Positions 48,692 to 56,874 of a DNA stretch of 64,000 nt are shown piece after piece (the first letter of the stretch is position 1; each line of letters begins with the position of its first letter). The DNA comes from Myroides odoratimimus (GTDB taxonomy: Bacteria > Bacteroidota > Bacteroidia > Flavobacteriales > Flavobacteriaceae): the NCBI RefSeq assembly GCF_030326305.1, contig NZ_JACAKB010000014.1:24143-88142 (forward strand), written 5' to 3'. The translations under genes were made by a program, and so were the position numbers. The notes under the pieces were generated by a model, which made no database searches, was not told the DNA's origin, and saw nothing but the letters and a program-made list of their open reading frames with translations.

Positions 48692-49672
48692 ATGGTTTTT
48701 ATAAAAGGAAAAACAATATGGCCCTTATACATCCCACCTCAAGATGATGAGCTATTCTCATCTTGGGTTTGCAGATTAGCATATGAGCATCAGGTAAAGG
48801 TTTATACTTTTCTTAAATTATATTTTTCAAATGAATATAATTACTTAGCTAGAAATATCGATCTACTAAAACCACTTGAATTAACTAAAACATTACGCAC
48901 ACACACATTTCTTAATGATTTAGAAATAGACAACCTTTTTCTAAGCAGTTATGAAGGTATTATTTTTGAAATAAATACTTACAAAACATATACTAAAGGT
49001 ATTCTCCCACTAGGAATATTCAATCAAGCAAGAAGAAACTATGGAACGTTATATTGCCCTTTATGTTTAAATAAAGATATTCCATACTTTAAAAAGAAAT
49101 GGCGACTAACAAGTTCTATTATATGTGTAGAATGCAACATTAGACTAAAAGATAGATGTGATAAATGTGGTAATCCAATTACTTATCACTTAAATAATCG
49201 CTCTATTAACACGAGTGAACTAATACATCCATATTCTTTGAAATTTTGCCAATGTGGTCATGATTTAAGTACAATTACAACCAAGGACTTAACTCCAACA
49301 AATAAAGAAATAGATTATCAATTATTTATAAACAATACAATTGATACTGGTTATAATCAAATTACCTCATACTCATTTTTATTTTTTGACGGTTTCTTCT
49401 TACTAGTAGAAAAGTATCTTCATGACTCTAAAGAAAATAGATTAAGAAAAAGCTTAATCAAAAAATTAAACCGAACAAATATCCCATCCCAAAAGAAGAA
49501 CTTAGGGCTTTGGTCACTTGAAGAACGAAGATCAGCAATTCTTGATGTCTATACTTTATTTGAAGACTATCCAGATACACTAAATAATTTCTTAACAGAA
49601 AACAATATTCATAAATCATATGTTAGGAATAACAACAATTATCCATATTGGTTACTTAAAAACTTTATCTAA
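48692..49672 (+). CDS. tniQ: TniQ/TnsD-family target selector
   Basis: A 326-residue TniQ-family protein. The N-terminal motif PLYIPPQDDELFSSWVCRLA is the TniQ hallmark. Cysteines at about 122, 125, 145, 148, 156, 159, 186 and 188 (YCPLC, CVEC, CDKC, CQCG) form zinc fingers. TnsD-type proteins recognise a fixed chromosomal site; given the right junction, comM is the likely target. It is the only TniQ protein in the element and no cas genes are present, so RNA-guided targeting is unlikely. It directly abuts tnsC and converges with the next gene, one base separating the stop codons. Confidence 0.88.
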   Translation: MVFIKGKTIWPLYIPPQDDELFSSWVCRLAYEHQVKVYTFLKLYFSNEYNYLARNIDLLKPLELTKTLRTHTFLNDLEIDNLFLSSYEGIIFEINTYKTYTKGILPLGIFNQARRNYGTLYCPLCLNKDIPYFKKKWRLTSSIICVECNIRLKDRCDKCGNPITYHLNNRSINTSELIHPYSLKFCQCGHDLSTITTKDLTPTNKEIDYQLFINNTIDTGYNQITSYSFLFFDGFFLLVEKYLHDSKENRLRKSLIKKLNRTNIPSQKKNLGLWSLEERRSAILDVYTLFEDYPDTLNNFLTENNIHKSYVRNNNNYPYWLLKNFI

Positions 49673-49673
49673 T

Positions 49674-51407
49674 TCAAATATCTTTCGTTACTCTCTTTTT
49701 TATTTTATCTACTAATTTCTCAGCCATTTCATTAATGATAAGAAACGCTTCTACACGTTCTTTTTCAAGTTCATTTACTTTGCTACAAGGGTGTACAAAC
49801 GGCATAAATATCTTAATTTGATCCCTTTGTTGAAATTTAATGTTTTCTATTGAATTTATTTTTGACCAATTATAATCGTGTCTATTAATTACTTTGCTTA
49901 AAAAAGTCGATAATCTTAAATCGTTATTAATCTTAAATTTATTACCATCTAAGCATTTAAACATTCCTATATAATAATTTTTACCTGCTTCGATTATAAC
50001 ATAATTTTCTCCCTTTACTTCAATTTGACAAATACTTACCAATAAATAACTAATGTTAAACTTAGAAACTGAACTACAAGACAACCACGTTATATTTGAA
50101 TTAAGATATCCATTAAGCATTAAGTACTCAACTTTACAACCTTCTTCATTTAATAGATTCATTGCCTTAAAAAACACTTTAAAAAAAGAAAAATCGGTTT
50201 CAATTTCCTTAGTTACAAGCCTAGTAATATTAGTAGTATTATCATAATCATTATAATTTGTACTAACTCCATCTATTTCCTTAGCTATCGTACTATTATT
50301 AGCATATTTATGATGTTGTTCTTTTTTTTCTAATTTTTTAATTTTTACATTAAAGTTAATTTTTTTACTCTTTAAAGTTTTACTTTCAACTTCTGGTAAC
50401 GAATTATTAGTAGGAAACCTTGTTAATTTATAATCCTCTTCATTTTTAAAATTACCTTTAATATTTCTTGTATTAGATCCATTTTGATACTCAGCATTGG
50501 GAACATCTATACTCCTTCTATCAGTCAAGTCCTCTAATAATATTTCGTCTACATTAATAAATGGTTTACTACTTTTATATGGGTAAGCATCATCTATTCC
50601 AAATACCAAAAACTTTCTAGATTCATCTAGATATTTAGTTAAAAACATCCCTCTAACTTTTAAAGAAGCAGGACTAAAAGGAAACTCTGTAGTGACATAA
50701 GCTCTACATTCTTCAAGCATTTTTTCTTGATTCAGCCACACAGATTTATGTGCATTTATACTTCTTAAAGCATTTAAACCAGTATCTAATGAAGTGAAAA
50801 AATAAGGGCTTATCTTCTCTACTATAGCCTGCTTAATTATAGTTGACGAAAACGACAAAGTGTCTCTACTTATCTTAGTTACTGAATCTATTAAATCAAA
50901 ATCCTTTACTAAGAAATTTGTAACTTCTGTATCATGATAAAATAAAAAATCAAGAATAGTATGTATAGGTATAATAAACTCAATACCTGAACTTTTTAAT
51001 AAATAACAAGGTACCCCTTGTATGAAACTAAAATCAATTGACTCCTCATTATTGAATAAGATCAATTTATCTTTTTTAGTATTAATAAAAATTTCGTAAT
51101 CATACATAAATTGCCCCTTACCACAATCCAATGGAGAACACAACAATTTTCCATTTTTATCTAATATTGACCCTAACGGAAAGTTTATAGTTCTGATTTC
51201 TTCAATTTCAATTTTAATATGCAAATTTGAATTCTCTAAAATATTATCTCTATAATAATTCTTTTTTTCAACGTTGATGAGTATTGCTTCCTTAAAAGTT
51301 TCTTCTTTCCAAATAGATTCACGATACGAAATTAATATCCAATAATCATGAATTGCCTCTTGCTTGTACTTAGTCACTTCTATTAACTCATCAACTATAG
51401 AAATCAT
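49674..51407 (-). CDS. TnsE-like protein (tentative), convergent to the tns operon
   Basis: A 577-residue protein without a family motif I can name with certainty. In order it resembles my memory of Tn7 TnsE (538 residues): a WILISYRESIWKEE start, INFPLGSILDKNGK (compare a DFP...NKDG segment), IEFIIPIHTILDFLFYH (compare an IPxLExxRSLFL segment), FPFSPASLKVRG, a long polar linker rich in Lys and Asn (about residues 300-385), and a C-terminal domain with VKGENYVIIEAG, LRLSTFLSKVIN and FVHPCSKVNELEKERVEAF. TnsE directs Tn7 to replicating and conjugal DNA. The order of segments and total length support homology, but no alignment was run. The gene lies opposite to the tns operon, unlike Tn7. The ATG at 51407 is chosen over a TTG at 51413. 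Confidence 0.55.
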   Translation of the reverse strand: MISIVDELIEVTKYKQEAIHDYWILISYRESIWKEETFKEAILINVEKKNYYRDNILENSNLHIKIEIEEIRTINFPLGSILDKNGKLLCSPLDCGKGQFMYDYEIFINTKKDKLILFNNEESIDFSFIQGVPCYLLKSSGIEFIIPIHTILDFLFYHDTEVTNFLVKDFDLIDSVTKISRDTLSFSSTIIKQAIVEKISPYFFTSLDTGLNALRSINAHKSVWLNQEKMLEECRAYVTTEFPFSPASLKVRGMFLTKYLDESRKFLVFGIDDAYPYKSSKPFINVDEILLEDLTDRRSIDVPNAEYQNGSNTRNIKGNFKNEEDYKLTRFPTNNSLPEVESKTLKSKKINFNVKIKKLEKKEQHHKYANNSTIAKEIDGVSTNYNDYDNTTNITRLVTKEIETDFSFFKVFFKAMNLLNEEGCKVEYLMLNGYLNSNITWLSCSSVSKFNISYLLVSICQIEVKGENYVIIEAGKNYYIGMFKCLDGNKFKINNDLRLSTFLSKVINRHDYNWSKINSIENIKFQQRDQIKIFMPFVHPCSKVNELEKERVEAFLIINEMAEKLVDKIKKRVTKDI

Positions 51408-51413
51408 TATCAA

Positions 51414-51581
51414 TATTTTATGTTACAATTACAAACAAATATGAGAATATTTTTTAACTACACCAAAAGTTAAATTTAGACTATAGTCTAAATATGATCT
51501 AATTTATTTATCTTTATAAAGCAATTTACTAAACTGAAAACATACCAATCATACCCACCCTAAATTTGACCTATTTTTATA
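51414..51581. promoter_or_regulatory. Divergent region with a 20-bp perfect palindrome (possible res site or operator)
   Basis: Between the TnsE-like gene and the serine recombinase gene lies ATTTAGACTATAGTCTAAAT (51474-51493), a perfect palindrome. It could be the crossover or binding site of the recombinase, or an operator for both genes. An ATGAGAATATT sequence at 51440 matches the transposon-end block and may be an internal TnsB-type site. Confidence 0.45.
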
Positions 51582-52190
51582 ATGAAAGCACGTTACATTA
51601 GAGTATCAACTTTAAATCAAAATATAGAAAGACAACTTATTAAACAATATCCTGAAGAACTACTTTACATCGACAAAATAAGTGGTTCAATTCCCTTTGC
51701 AAAAAGAATTCAAGGTTCCAAATTGCTAAATGATATTACATCTTTAAAAATAAATTACATTAGCATATCTAGTATTGATAGATTAGGAAGGGATACCCTA
51801 GATGTTCTTCAAACTATTGAAAAATTTCATGAAAAAAAAATCTGTCTTAAAATAGATAATCTAGGATTAGAGAGTCTTATAAAGAATAAAGAAAATCAAA
51901 CTTTTAAGCTTATAGTAAGTGTGTTAGCTAATATAAGTGAAATGGAACGAACTTCGATATTAGAAAGACAAAAAGAAGGAATAGCAATAGCAAAGGCAAA
52001 AGGAATTTATAAAGGCAGGGCACGGAATTCTGTTGAATCAGCAGAGAAGTTCCTTTCTAAGTATTCTACGGTAATATTTTATCTCAATAAAAAATATCCG
52101 CCAACATTAAATGAAATTGCAAAACTATGTGATTGTTCAAAAAACACTGTTCAAAAAGTAAAAAAAACAATACTAAATATTAATAAATAA
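51582..52190 (+). CDS. Serine recombinase (resolvase/invertase family)
   Basis: A 202-residue small serine recombinase. The catalytic serine is S9 in YIRVSTLNQN. The active-site arginines are in SSIDRLGRD (R67, R70). The long E helix (NISEMERTSILERQKEGIAIAKAKG, given here in part) and a C-terminal helix-turn-helix (LNEIAKLCDCSKNTVQKVKK) complete the family pattern. Resolvases are frequent in Tn7-like elements and could resolve dimers or invert DNA. The palindrome 90 bases upstream is its candidate site. Confidence 0.9.
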   Translation: MKARYIRVSTLNQNIERQLIKQYPEELLYIDKISGSIPFAKRIQGSKLLNDITSLKINYISISSIDRLGRDTLDVLQTIEKFHEKKICLKIDNLGLESLIKNKENQTFKLIVSVLANISEMERTSILERQKEGIAIAKAKGIYKGRARNSVESAEKFLSKYSTVIFYLNKKYPPTLNEIAKLCDCSKNTVQKVKKTILNINK

Positions 52191-52227
52191 GTAAATTACT
52201 ACATACTTAAATCAAAAATAATCAGTC

Positions 52228-52305
52228 ATGAAAACATTTAAAAAACTAGAAATTACCAAAATAAAATTGTTTGTTGAACAACATAAAAAGATCCTTAATA
52301 AGTAA
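52228..52305 (+). CDS. Possible small peptide, 25 residues
   Basis: ATG to TAA encodes MKTFKKLEITKIKLFVEQHK and five more residues. The basic N-terminus with a KLEITKIKL-like segment recalls leader peptides of Bacteroidota ribosomal peptides, but there is no Cys-, Ser- or Thr-rich core. It could be a degenerate remnant or chance. It ends 19 bases before the Fic start codon and could act as an upstream ORF. Confidence 0.25.
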   Translation: MKTFKKLEITKIKLFVEQHKKILNK

Positions 52306-52324
52306 AACTAAATCATTTATAATT

Positions 52325-53119
52325 ATGAATAAATTAGAAGAATTAATCAAAACATTCAACAATATAAATACACCTAACATCCAAGGTTTTGATAAATTCA
52401 ATCAATTAATAATTAATTATCATTCTACTAAATTAGAAGGATTAAGCTTATCTGAAATAGAATCAGAAATATTACTACACCATAAATTAACTCCTAAAGG
52501 AAGAGATTTGTATGATTTATACATGCTTACGGATCATTCAAACGCCTTATCTTTTGTCTTAGAACAAGCAAATCAAAAGAATAATATAACAGTAGAACTA
52601 ATTCAAAAGATAAATGCAAAGGTTTTAAAGAATACTGGCGAAATTTTTACTAATGCATTTGGTTCATTTGATATGTCCGAAGGAGTATTAAGGAAATGGG
52701 AAGTTACCAATGGGAGAGGCCACAATTATCCTAATTTTGATAAGGTTGAAGGAAGAATCAGAAAACTTGTACAGACTGTTAATGAAAAAATGAAAGTCAA
52801 TCTTTCAATAAGAGAAATTACTGATTTAGCTTTTGATATGCATTACAATCTTGTTGCGTTACACCCTTTTGGAGATGGAAATGGTCGTACAAGTAGGCTT
52901 TTGATGAATTATATTCTGGCTTATTATAATTTACCCTTAACTATTGTAAATATTCAAGATAAAAAAGAATATATCGATGCACTTCAAAAAACAGATAAAA
53001 TAGGTGAGAAAAAGTTTTTTATTCATTTTATGTATAACCAATATGAAAAATATCTGTTTCAAATTATAGACAAACATATAACCAACACTAAAGTGGAAAG
53101 AACAGAATTTTTATTTTAA
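52325..53119 (+). CDS. Fic domain protein (class II type)
   Basis: A 264-residue Fic protein, predicted AMP-transferase of protein side chains. The catalytic motif HPFGDGNGRTSR (residues 180-191) is complete, so it is probably active. An N-terminal inhibitory motif of the (S/T)xxxE(G/N) form is present as STKLEG (34-39), which classifies it as self-inhibited class II. The frame extends to a TTG at 52271 but the ATG at 52325 is chosen. No separate antitoxin gene is needed for this class. As transposon cargo it is likely a defence or stress function. Confidence 0.88.
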   Translation: MNKLEELIKTFNNINTPNIQGFDKFNQLIINYHSTKLEGLSLSEIESEILLHHKLTPKGRDLYDLYMLTDHSNALSFVLEQANQKNNITVELIQKINAKVLKNTGEIFTNAFGSFDMSEGVLRKWEVTNGRGHNYPNFDKVEGRIRKLVQTVNEKMKVNLSIREITDLAFDMHYNLVALHPFGDGNGRTSRLLMNYILAYYNLPLTIVNIQDKKEYIDALQKTDKIGEKKFFIHFMYNQYEKYLFQIIDKHITNTKVERTEFLF

Positions 53120-53169
53120 ACATAAAAAAGAAAAATATAAACCGAATAATCCTATAGAAGAAAACACGA

Positions 53170-53279
53170 ATTATCAAACAAAAGGTTGAACCAGATGAAA
53201 TTATTATAATAGATATTGATACTAAAAATTCTAAAAGTAATTTTGAGTTTATCAGACAACCTTTAGATTATGAAGGTAT
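53170..53279 (+). repeat. 110-bp inverted partial copy of the helicase gene
   Basis: 109 of 110 bases equal the reverse complement of 54645-54754, codons 552-588 of the helicase gene. The only mismatch is C at 53260. The copy reads in frame on the plus strand and ends in TAA at 53280-53282. It lies between the Fic gene and a terminator and has no start codon. It is a recent duplication-inversion fragment. Confidence 0.9.
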
Positions 53280-53295
53280 ATAAATTTCTTAAAAA

Positions 53296-53320
53296 AGGGA
53301 GAGCTATTACTCTCCCTCTT
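53296..53320. terminator. Bidirectional terminator between Fic and DUF2290 genes
   Basis: The stem GGGAGAG-CTATTA-CTCTCCC (53297-53316) is preceded by an A run and followed by T-rich sequence, suiting both convergent transcripts. Confidence 0.75.
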
Positions 53321-53373
53321 TACACTAAAACGCATAGTGATATAAATTAAGATAACAGTAACACAATAATTCT

Positions 53374-54180
53374 TTAAATAATATGTAAGTTATCTTCTTT
53401 AAAATTATTTATAGGAATAATATTTTTTTTTCTATGAATACTAAATTTTGTTTTATATTCCAATGTCTTAATTAAAGCATCATACTTTGAAGAACCTCTA
53501 AATATATTCTTCACAATAAAGTCAAAGAAGGTTAAGGGGGATATAATCTCTTTCAAAGGAAAACGAATATTATTAACAGCTCCAATCTGTATTTCACATT
53601 TGTTATGTGAAACTACTTTAGCATCAAAATCAACTCTAATATGAGATGAATTAGTATACTCATATTTATCATCAAATTTTGCTAATAATAAATTTTCAAT
53701 AGATTCATTATTACCTCGTGATTTCGATTCATACAATATTTCCTGAAGTTCAGTATCATTAAGGTTTAACTCAAACTGATGATTAAAAATTTCCCATATG
53801 TCATAATAATATTCCATTAAATACTCATCTAACGGATCTTCTAAATAATTCTCAAAATCATCGACTTTATCTTTAGTTGCAACAGGATATGGATAATATG
53901 CCATCTTTACCTTTAATAAAACTTCTTCTTTATCTTTATCCTTATCAAACTCATAATAATACTGAACACACCCTAGATTGTCCTTTAACAAAAAACTATA
54001 TTGCCTATTCTTTATAACATACTCATACTCTTTACTATAGAAATTCTTAAAGATTCCTGATTTATAATTATCCCAACTTATCTTATTATTCTCAACTTTC
54101 TTATAATTATTAGTTATGATAAATTCTTTATAAAGAGACTTAATATCATTTAAATTTTCTAAAATATCATCTATTTTCAT
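53374..54180 (-). CDS. DUF2290 domain protein
   Basis: A 268-residue protein that I assign to DUF2290 from the C-terminal pattern SSHIRVDFDAKVVSHNKCEI, RFPLKEIISPLTFFDFIV, and FRGSSK. The N-terminal half is acidic and helical. The ATG at 54180 is chosen over a GTG at 54189. The start overlaps the end of the helicase gene by 14 bases, so the two are translated from the same mRNA. DUF2290 genes next to helicase genes occur in mobile and defence islands, so a two-component anti-phage role is a reasonable inference. No catalytic motif is visible. Confidence 0.72.
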   Translation of the reverse strand: MKIDDILENLNDIKSLYKEFIITNNYKKVENNKISWDNYKSGIFKNFYSKEYEYVIKNRQYSFLLKDNLGCVQYYYEFDKDKDKEEVLLKVKMAYYPYPVATKDKVDDFENYLEDPLDEYLMEYYYDIWEIFNHQFELNLNDTELQEILYESKSRGNNESIENLLLAKFDDKYEYTNSSHIRVDFDAKVVSHNKCEIQIGAVNNIRFPLKEIISPLTFFDFIVKNIFRGSSKYDALIKTLEYKTKFSIHRKKNIIPINNFKEDNLHII

Positions 54181-56407
54181 TCTTTCCACTTTTTAGCTTT
54201 TCAATTAAAGCTGGATTAGATAATAATTTCTCCACTAATAAAGCTTCTAATTCTTTATCTTTAAGCATAAGATCAAGCTGATTATCATATTTCTCAAGAT
54301 CCTTAGTACTAGTTAATATAGAATATCTTCTTTGGATAGATTCTATTGAAGGAACTGTGAAATTAAAATTTGGATAATCTTTAATAATCATATCAAACTC
54401 GTCTTTTAGCTTACTGTTATTTAATCCATTAGTAAATAAATAACACCAACCTCTAGATCTAGTTATTGACACAAACATAGAATTTCTAATTCTAAATGTT
54501 CTATCATTTAAAATTTTATTAGTATTAATAATTAAAACAACATTTGTTTCATTTCCTTTTGCTCTAAAAGGTGTTGTTAATGTAACAAATCCTTTTTCCT
54601 TAAATAAATCATTACTTTCAATATATCCTGGTGTAATACATTTAATACCTTCATAATCTAAAGCTTGTCTGATAAACTCAAAATTACTTTTAGAATTTTT
54701 AGTATCAATATCTATTATAATAATTTCATCTGGTTCAACCTTTTGTTTGATAATGATATTTTTTACTTTTTGTACAACTTTTTCCAATTGCCCTTGATTT
54801 GTCTCACTATCAACTATCTGTATTAGTTTTTCTTCACTATTCCTACTTTGCAATATCTTTTCTAAATCATTTTTACTATTTCTTTCTGGTCTAGTTAATT
54901 TAGCATTGTCCCCTTCAGTTAACATCGATTTATCTGGAGTTAACAATGTATATCCTCTAGCTTCCCAATCATCCCTATAAAGCATAGGAACCTTTCTATC
55001 AGTATATAATCCAAGAGCTAAACCATGGGCCACCATTAAAACTATCCTGGGATTTCTATACGAATTAGGTAAAATAAAATCTTTCTTAATATTACCAAGA
55101 TATTCACCTTCTATTACATCATTAGGCATATTAGCTTCCCCGTCTTTATTGATTCCAAATAGTTCTTTAGGTTCCTTAATCTTAATATCTGTTAATGATT
55201 GAAATTCATCATATGCCCAAATAATCCTTTTTAACTTAGTATCATCACTAAACTTAGTTAAAAGGTAGATAGTTTCAAAGAAAGAAGAAGGAAAATCCTG
55301 AGCTTCATCTATCAAAACCATATCATAGTAAGCAGTTAATTGTTCTTTACCATGGTACAATAAATTCTTATAAATTGCATCTAAAGGATCAGCTTCATAC
55401 TTAACGTTCATAAAGTTAAGAGGTTTTATACCTAAAGACTTTGCTGTATTATAATACAACCCTGGTTTATTACTACCTCCCCACGCATGTAAAATATTAA
55501 GCTTACTAAAATCAGGCATTTTACCAGTTTCATTAAAATAATATTTTGTAATTAATCCCTCCACTTGATTATACATACTTTGTGTATTAAATACAAATAA
55601 AATTTTCATTTCTGGATAAAATTTATGCACCAAAGCAGCCTTCATACATAAAATTATTGTTTTACCAGTACCAGCTAATCCTCTGATTCTTTGTGGTCCT
55701 GCAGGGATCTGTAAAGCAACCTGTCTTTGTGTACTATCGAGTTTAAAAATTGTATTAAGTGATTCTTTTATCAAGGAACTCATGGTTACTTCTGAGTCAT
55801 TAGTTACTTTTCGTTTTGTAGTATTACCATAAACATATGAACCATCAAAAATAGAGTCAATAATATCTAAGTATTGTTTATGAATATTTTCTTTCCCTAC
55901 ATTCCAAAATTTATGAAAATCTGTCCAATTATCAGAGCAAACATAATTATTACACAATGTTACATTTGCCTCAGCATTTATTTTTTTAATTTCCTCTTCC
56001 TTATTTTGAGAAAACACCAATAACTTATTAATTGTTAGCTCAAACTTAAACTCATCTTTACGTATATCATAAAGTCTATTATCATCTTTTAATTTATTAA
56101 TTAATTCTTTCTCAAATAACTCCAAGACAATATCCCTAGATAAAACATATTCATTACTACGTGTATTCCAATATTCATTTTCTTCATCAAATTCTAATAT
56201 TTCATCAGAAACAATATCAATCAAAGTAATACCAAATTCACTACTTCTAATTATAATGCTTGGAGTTTCATCAACACTTTTACCAAAAGAGGGGGTTTTA
56301 TACCCCATTATCCAATCTTCATTATGATATTTTTGAGATATGGTTTCCCATATACTTTTTAATATATAATCATTATCATTCGCTATATTTCCCGCTAAGT
56401 ATTCCAT
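54167..56407 (-). CDS. SF1 (UvrD/DUF2075-like) helicase, defence-type cargo
   Basis: A 746-residue protein. The N-terminal ~225 residues have no recognised motif. Helicase motifs follow: Walker A GLAGTGKT (residues 243-250), the Q-motif-like DSTQRQVALQIPAG just before it, Walker B LIDEAQDFP, LPNSYRNPR, LTTPFRAKGNETNVV, and the motif VI-like FVSITRSRGWCYLF. This is a complete superfamily 1 motor set. The ATG at 56407 is chosen over a GTG at 56410. It is in an operon with the zinc-ribbon gene upstream and the DUF2290 gene downstream. It likely acts on nucleic acid in phage defence, but this is inferred from context. Confidence 0.82.
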   Translation of the reverse strand: MEYLAGNIANDNDYILKSIWETISQKYHNEDWIMGYKTPSFGKSVDETPSIIIRSSEFGITLIDIVSDEILEFDEENEYWNTRSNEYVLSRDIVLELFEKELINKLKDDNRLYDIRKDEFKFELTINKLLVFSQNKEEEIKKINAEANVTLCNNYVCSDNWTDFHKFWNVGKENIHKQYLDIIDSIFDGSYVYGNTTKRKVTNDSEVTMSSLIKESLNTIFKLDSTQRQVALQIPAGPQRIRGLAGTGKTIILCMKAALVHKFYPEMKILFVFNTQSMYNQVEGLITKYYFNETGKMPDFSKLNILHAWGGSNKPGLYYNTAKSLGIKPLNFMNVKYEADPLDAIYKNLLYHGKEQLTAYYDMVLIDEAQDFPSSFFETIYLLTKFSDDTKLKRIIWAYDEFQSLTDIKIKEPKELFGINKDGEANMPNDVIEGEYLGNIKKDFILPNSYRNPRIVLMVAHGLALGLYTDRKVPMLYRDDWEARGYTLLTPDKSMLTEGDNAKLTRPERNSKNDLEKILQSRNSEEKLIQIVDSETNQGQLEKVVQKVKNIIIKQKVEPDEIIIIDIDTKNSKSNFEFIRQALDYEGIKCITPGYIESNDLFKEKGFVTLTTPFRAKGNETNVVLIINTNKILNDRTFRIRNSMFVSITRSRGWCYLFTNGLNNSKLKDEFDMIIKDYPNFNFTVPSIESIQRRYSILTSTKDLEKYDNQLDLMLKDKELEALLVEKLLSNPALIEKLKSGKNENR
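54645..54754 (-). repeat. Parent copy of the inverted repeat, within the helicase gene
   Basis: This segment of the helicase coding sequence matches 53170-53279 in inverted orientation, with 1,365 bases between the two arms. They enclose the DUF2290 gene and part of the helicase gene. Confidence 0.9.
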
Positions 56408-56472
56408 CACAATTATTTTTTAAGTATAAAATTTAATAAACAAAGTCCTTATTTCTACGATACAAATAAAAT

Positions 56473-56709
56473 TTAAAATAAATGAATATTTGTATAATCC
56501 TCTCCACCATCTAACCCAAGATATCCACATTCACATCGAACAAAATCATGTCTATATTTTGAGATAATTATTTCCAAACATTTAGGACACATACGTTCGT
56601 TTTTTGCAAGACCTATTTTACGATGTAAATCTGCTATCTCTACAAATTTAAGCTCTTCCTCATTTCCTAGTTTTCTAGACTCTGTAAGTTTATTGTTGAA
56701 TTCATTCAT
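56473..56709 (-). CDS. Small zinc-ribbon protein
   Basis: A 78-residue protein with a CPKC...CECG zinc ribbon. The C-terminal half, KYRHDFVRCECGYLGLDGGE, resembles the small ribbon proteins of the DUF7695 group, which end in a DGGxDY motif. An N-terminal helix (about residues 1-38) precedes the ribbon. It is 65 bases upstream of the helicase gene on the same strand and is likely the first cargo gene of that operon. Its role is unknown; it may be a regulator or accessory subunit. Confidence 0.7.
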   Translation of the reverse strand: MNEFNNKLTESRKLGNEEELKFVEIADLHRKIGLAKNERMCPKCLEIIISKYRHDFVRCECGYLGLDGGEDYTNIHLF

Positions 56710-56838
56710 TATTTACCTTACTATTAGAAATCTACTCTCTTAATTTTTCTTCTGTAAATTTAGTTTCTTTTTTGCTTAATCAGTTACTAATGATGTAAAA
56801 CTTTCTTATTCTATATATTTTCATCTTATCCTTTACTT

Positions 56839-56874
56839 ATGTTTATTCTCGTTTATCTATGTTCATTCTCATTT
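56839..56874 (-). repeat. Two tandem TnsB-type binding sites at the right end
   Basis: ATGTTTATTCTCGTTT (56839-56854) and ATGTTCATTCTCATTT (56859-56874) agree at 14 of 16 positions with a 20-base period. They contain the same block found at the left end and are typical in spacing of Tn7-family end repeats. A degenerate third copy may lie at 56817-56834. Confidence 0.75.

Noticed and set aside
52271-52324. Longer N-terminus of the Fic protein
   Set aside because: It would start at TTG and overlap the small upstream ORF; the ATG at 52325 places the inhibitory motif normally.
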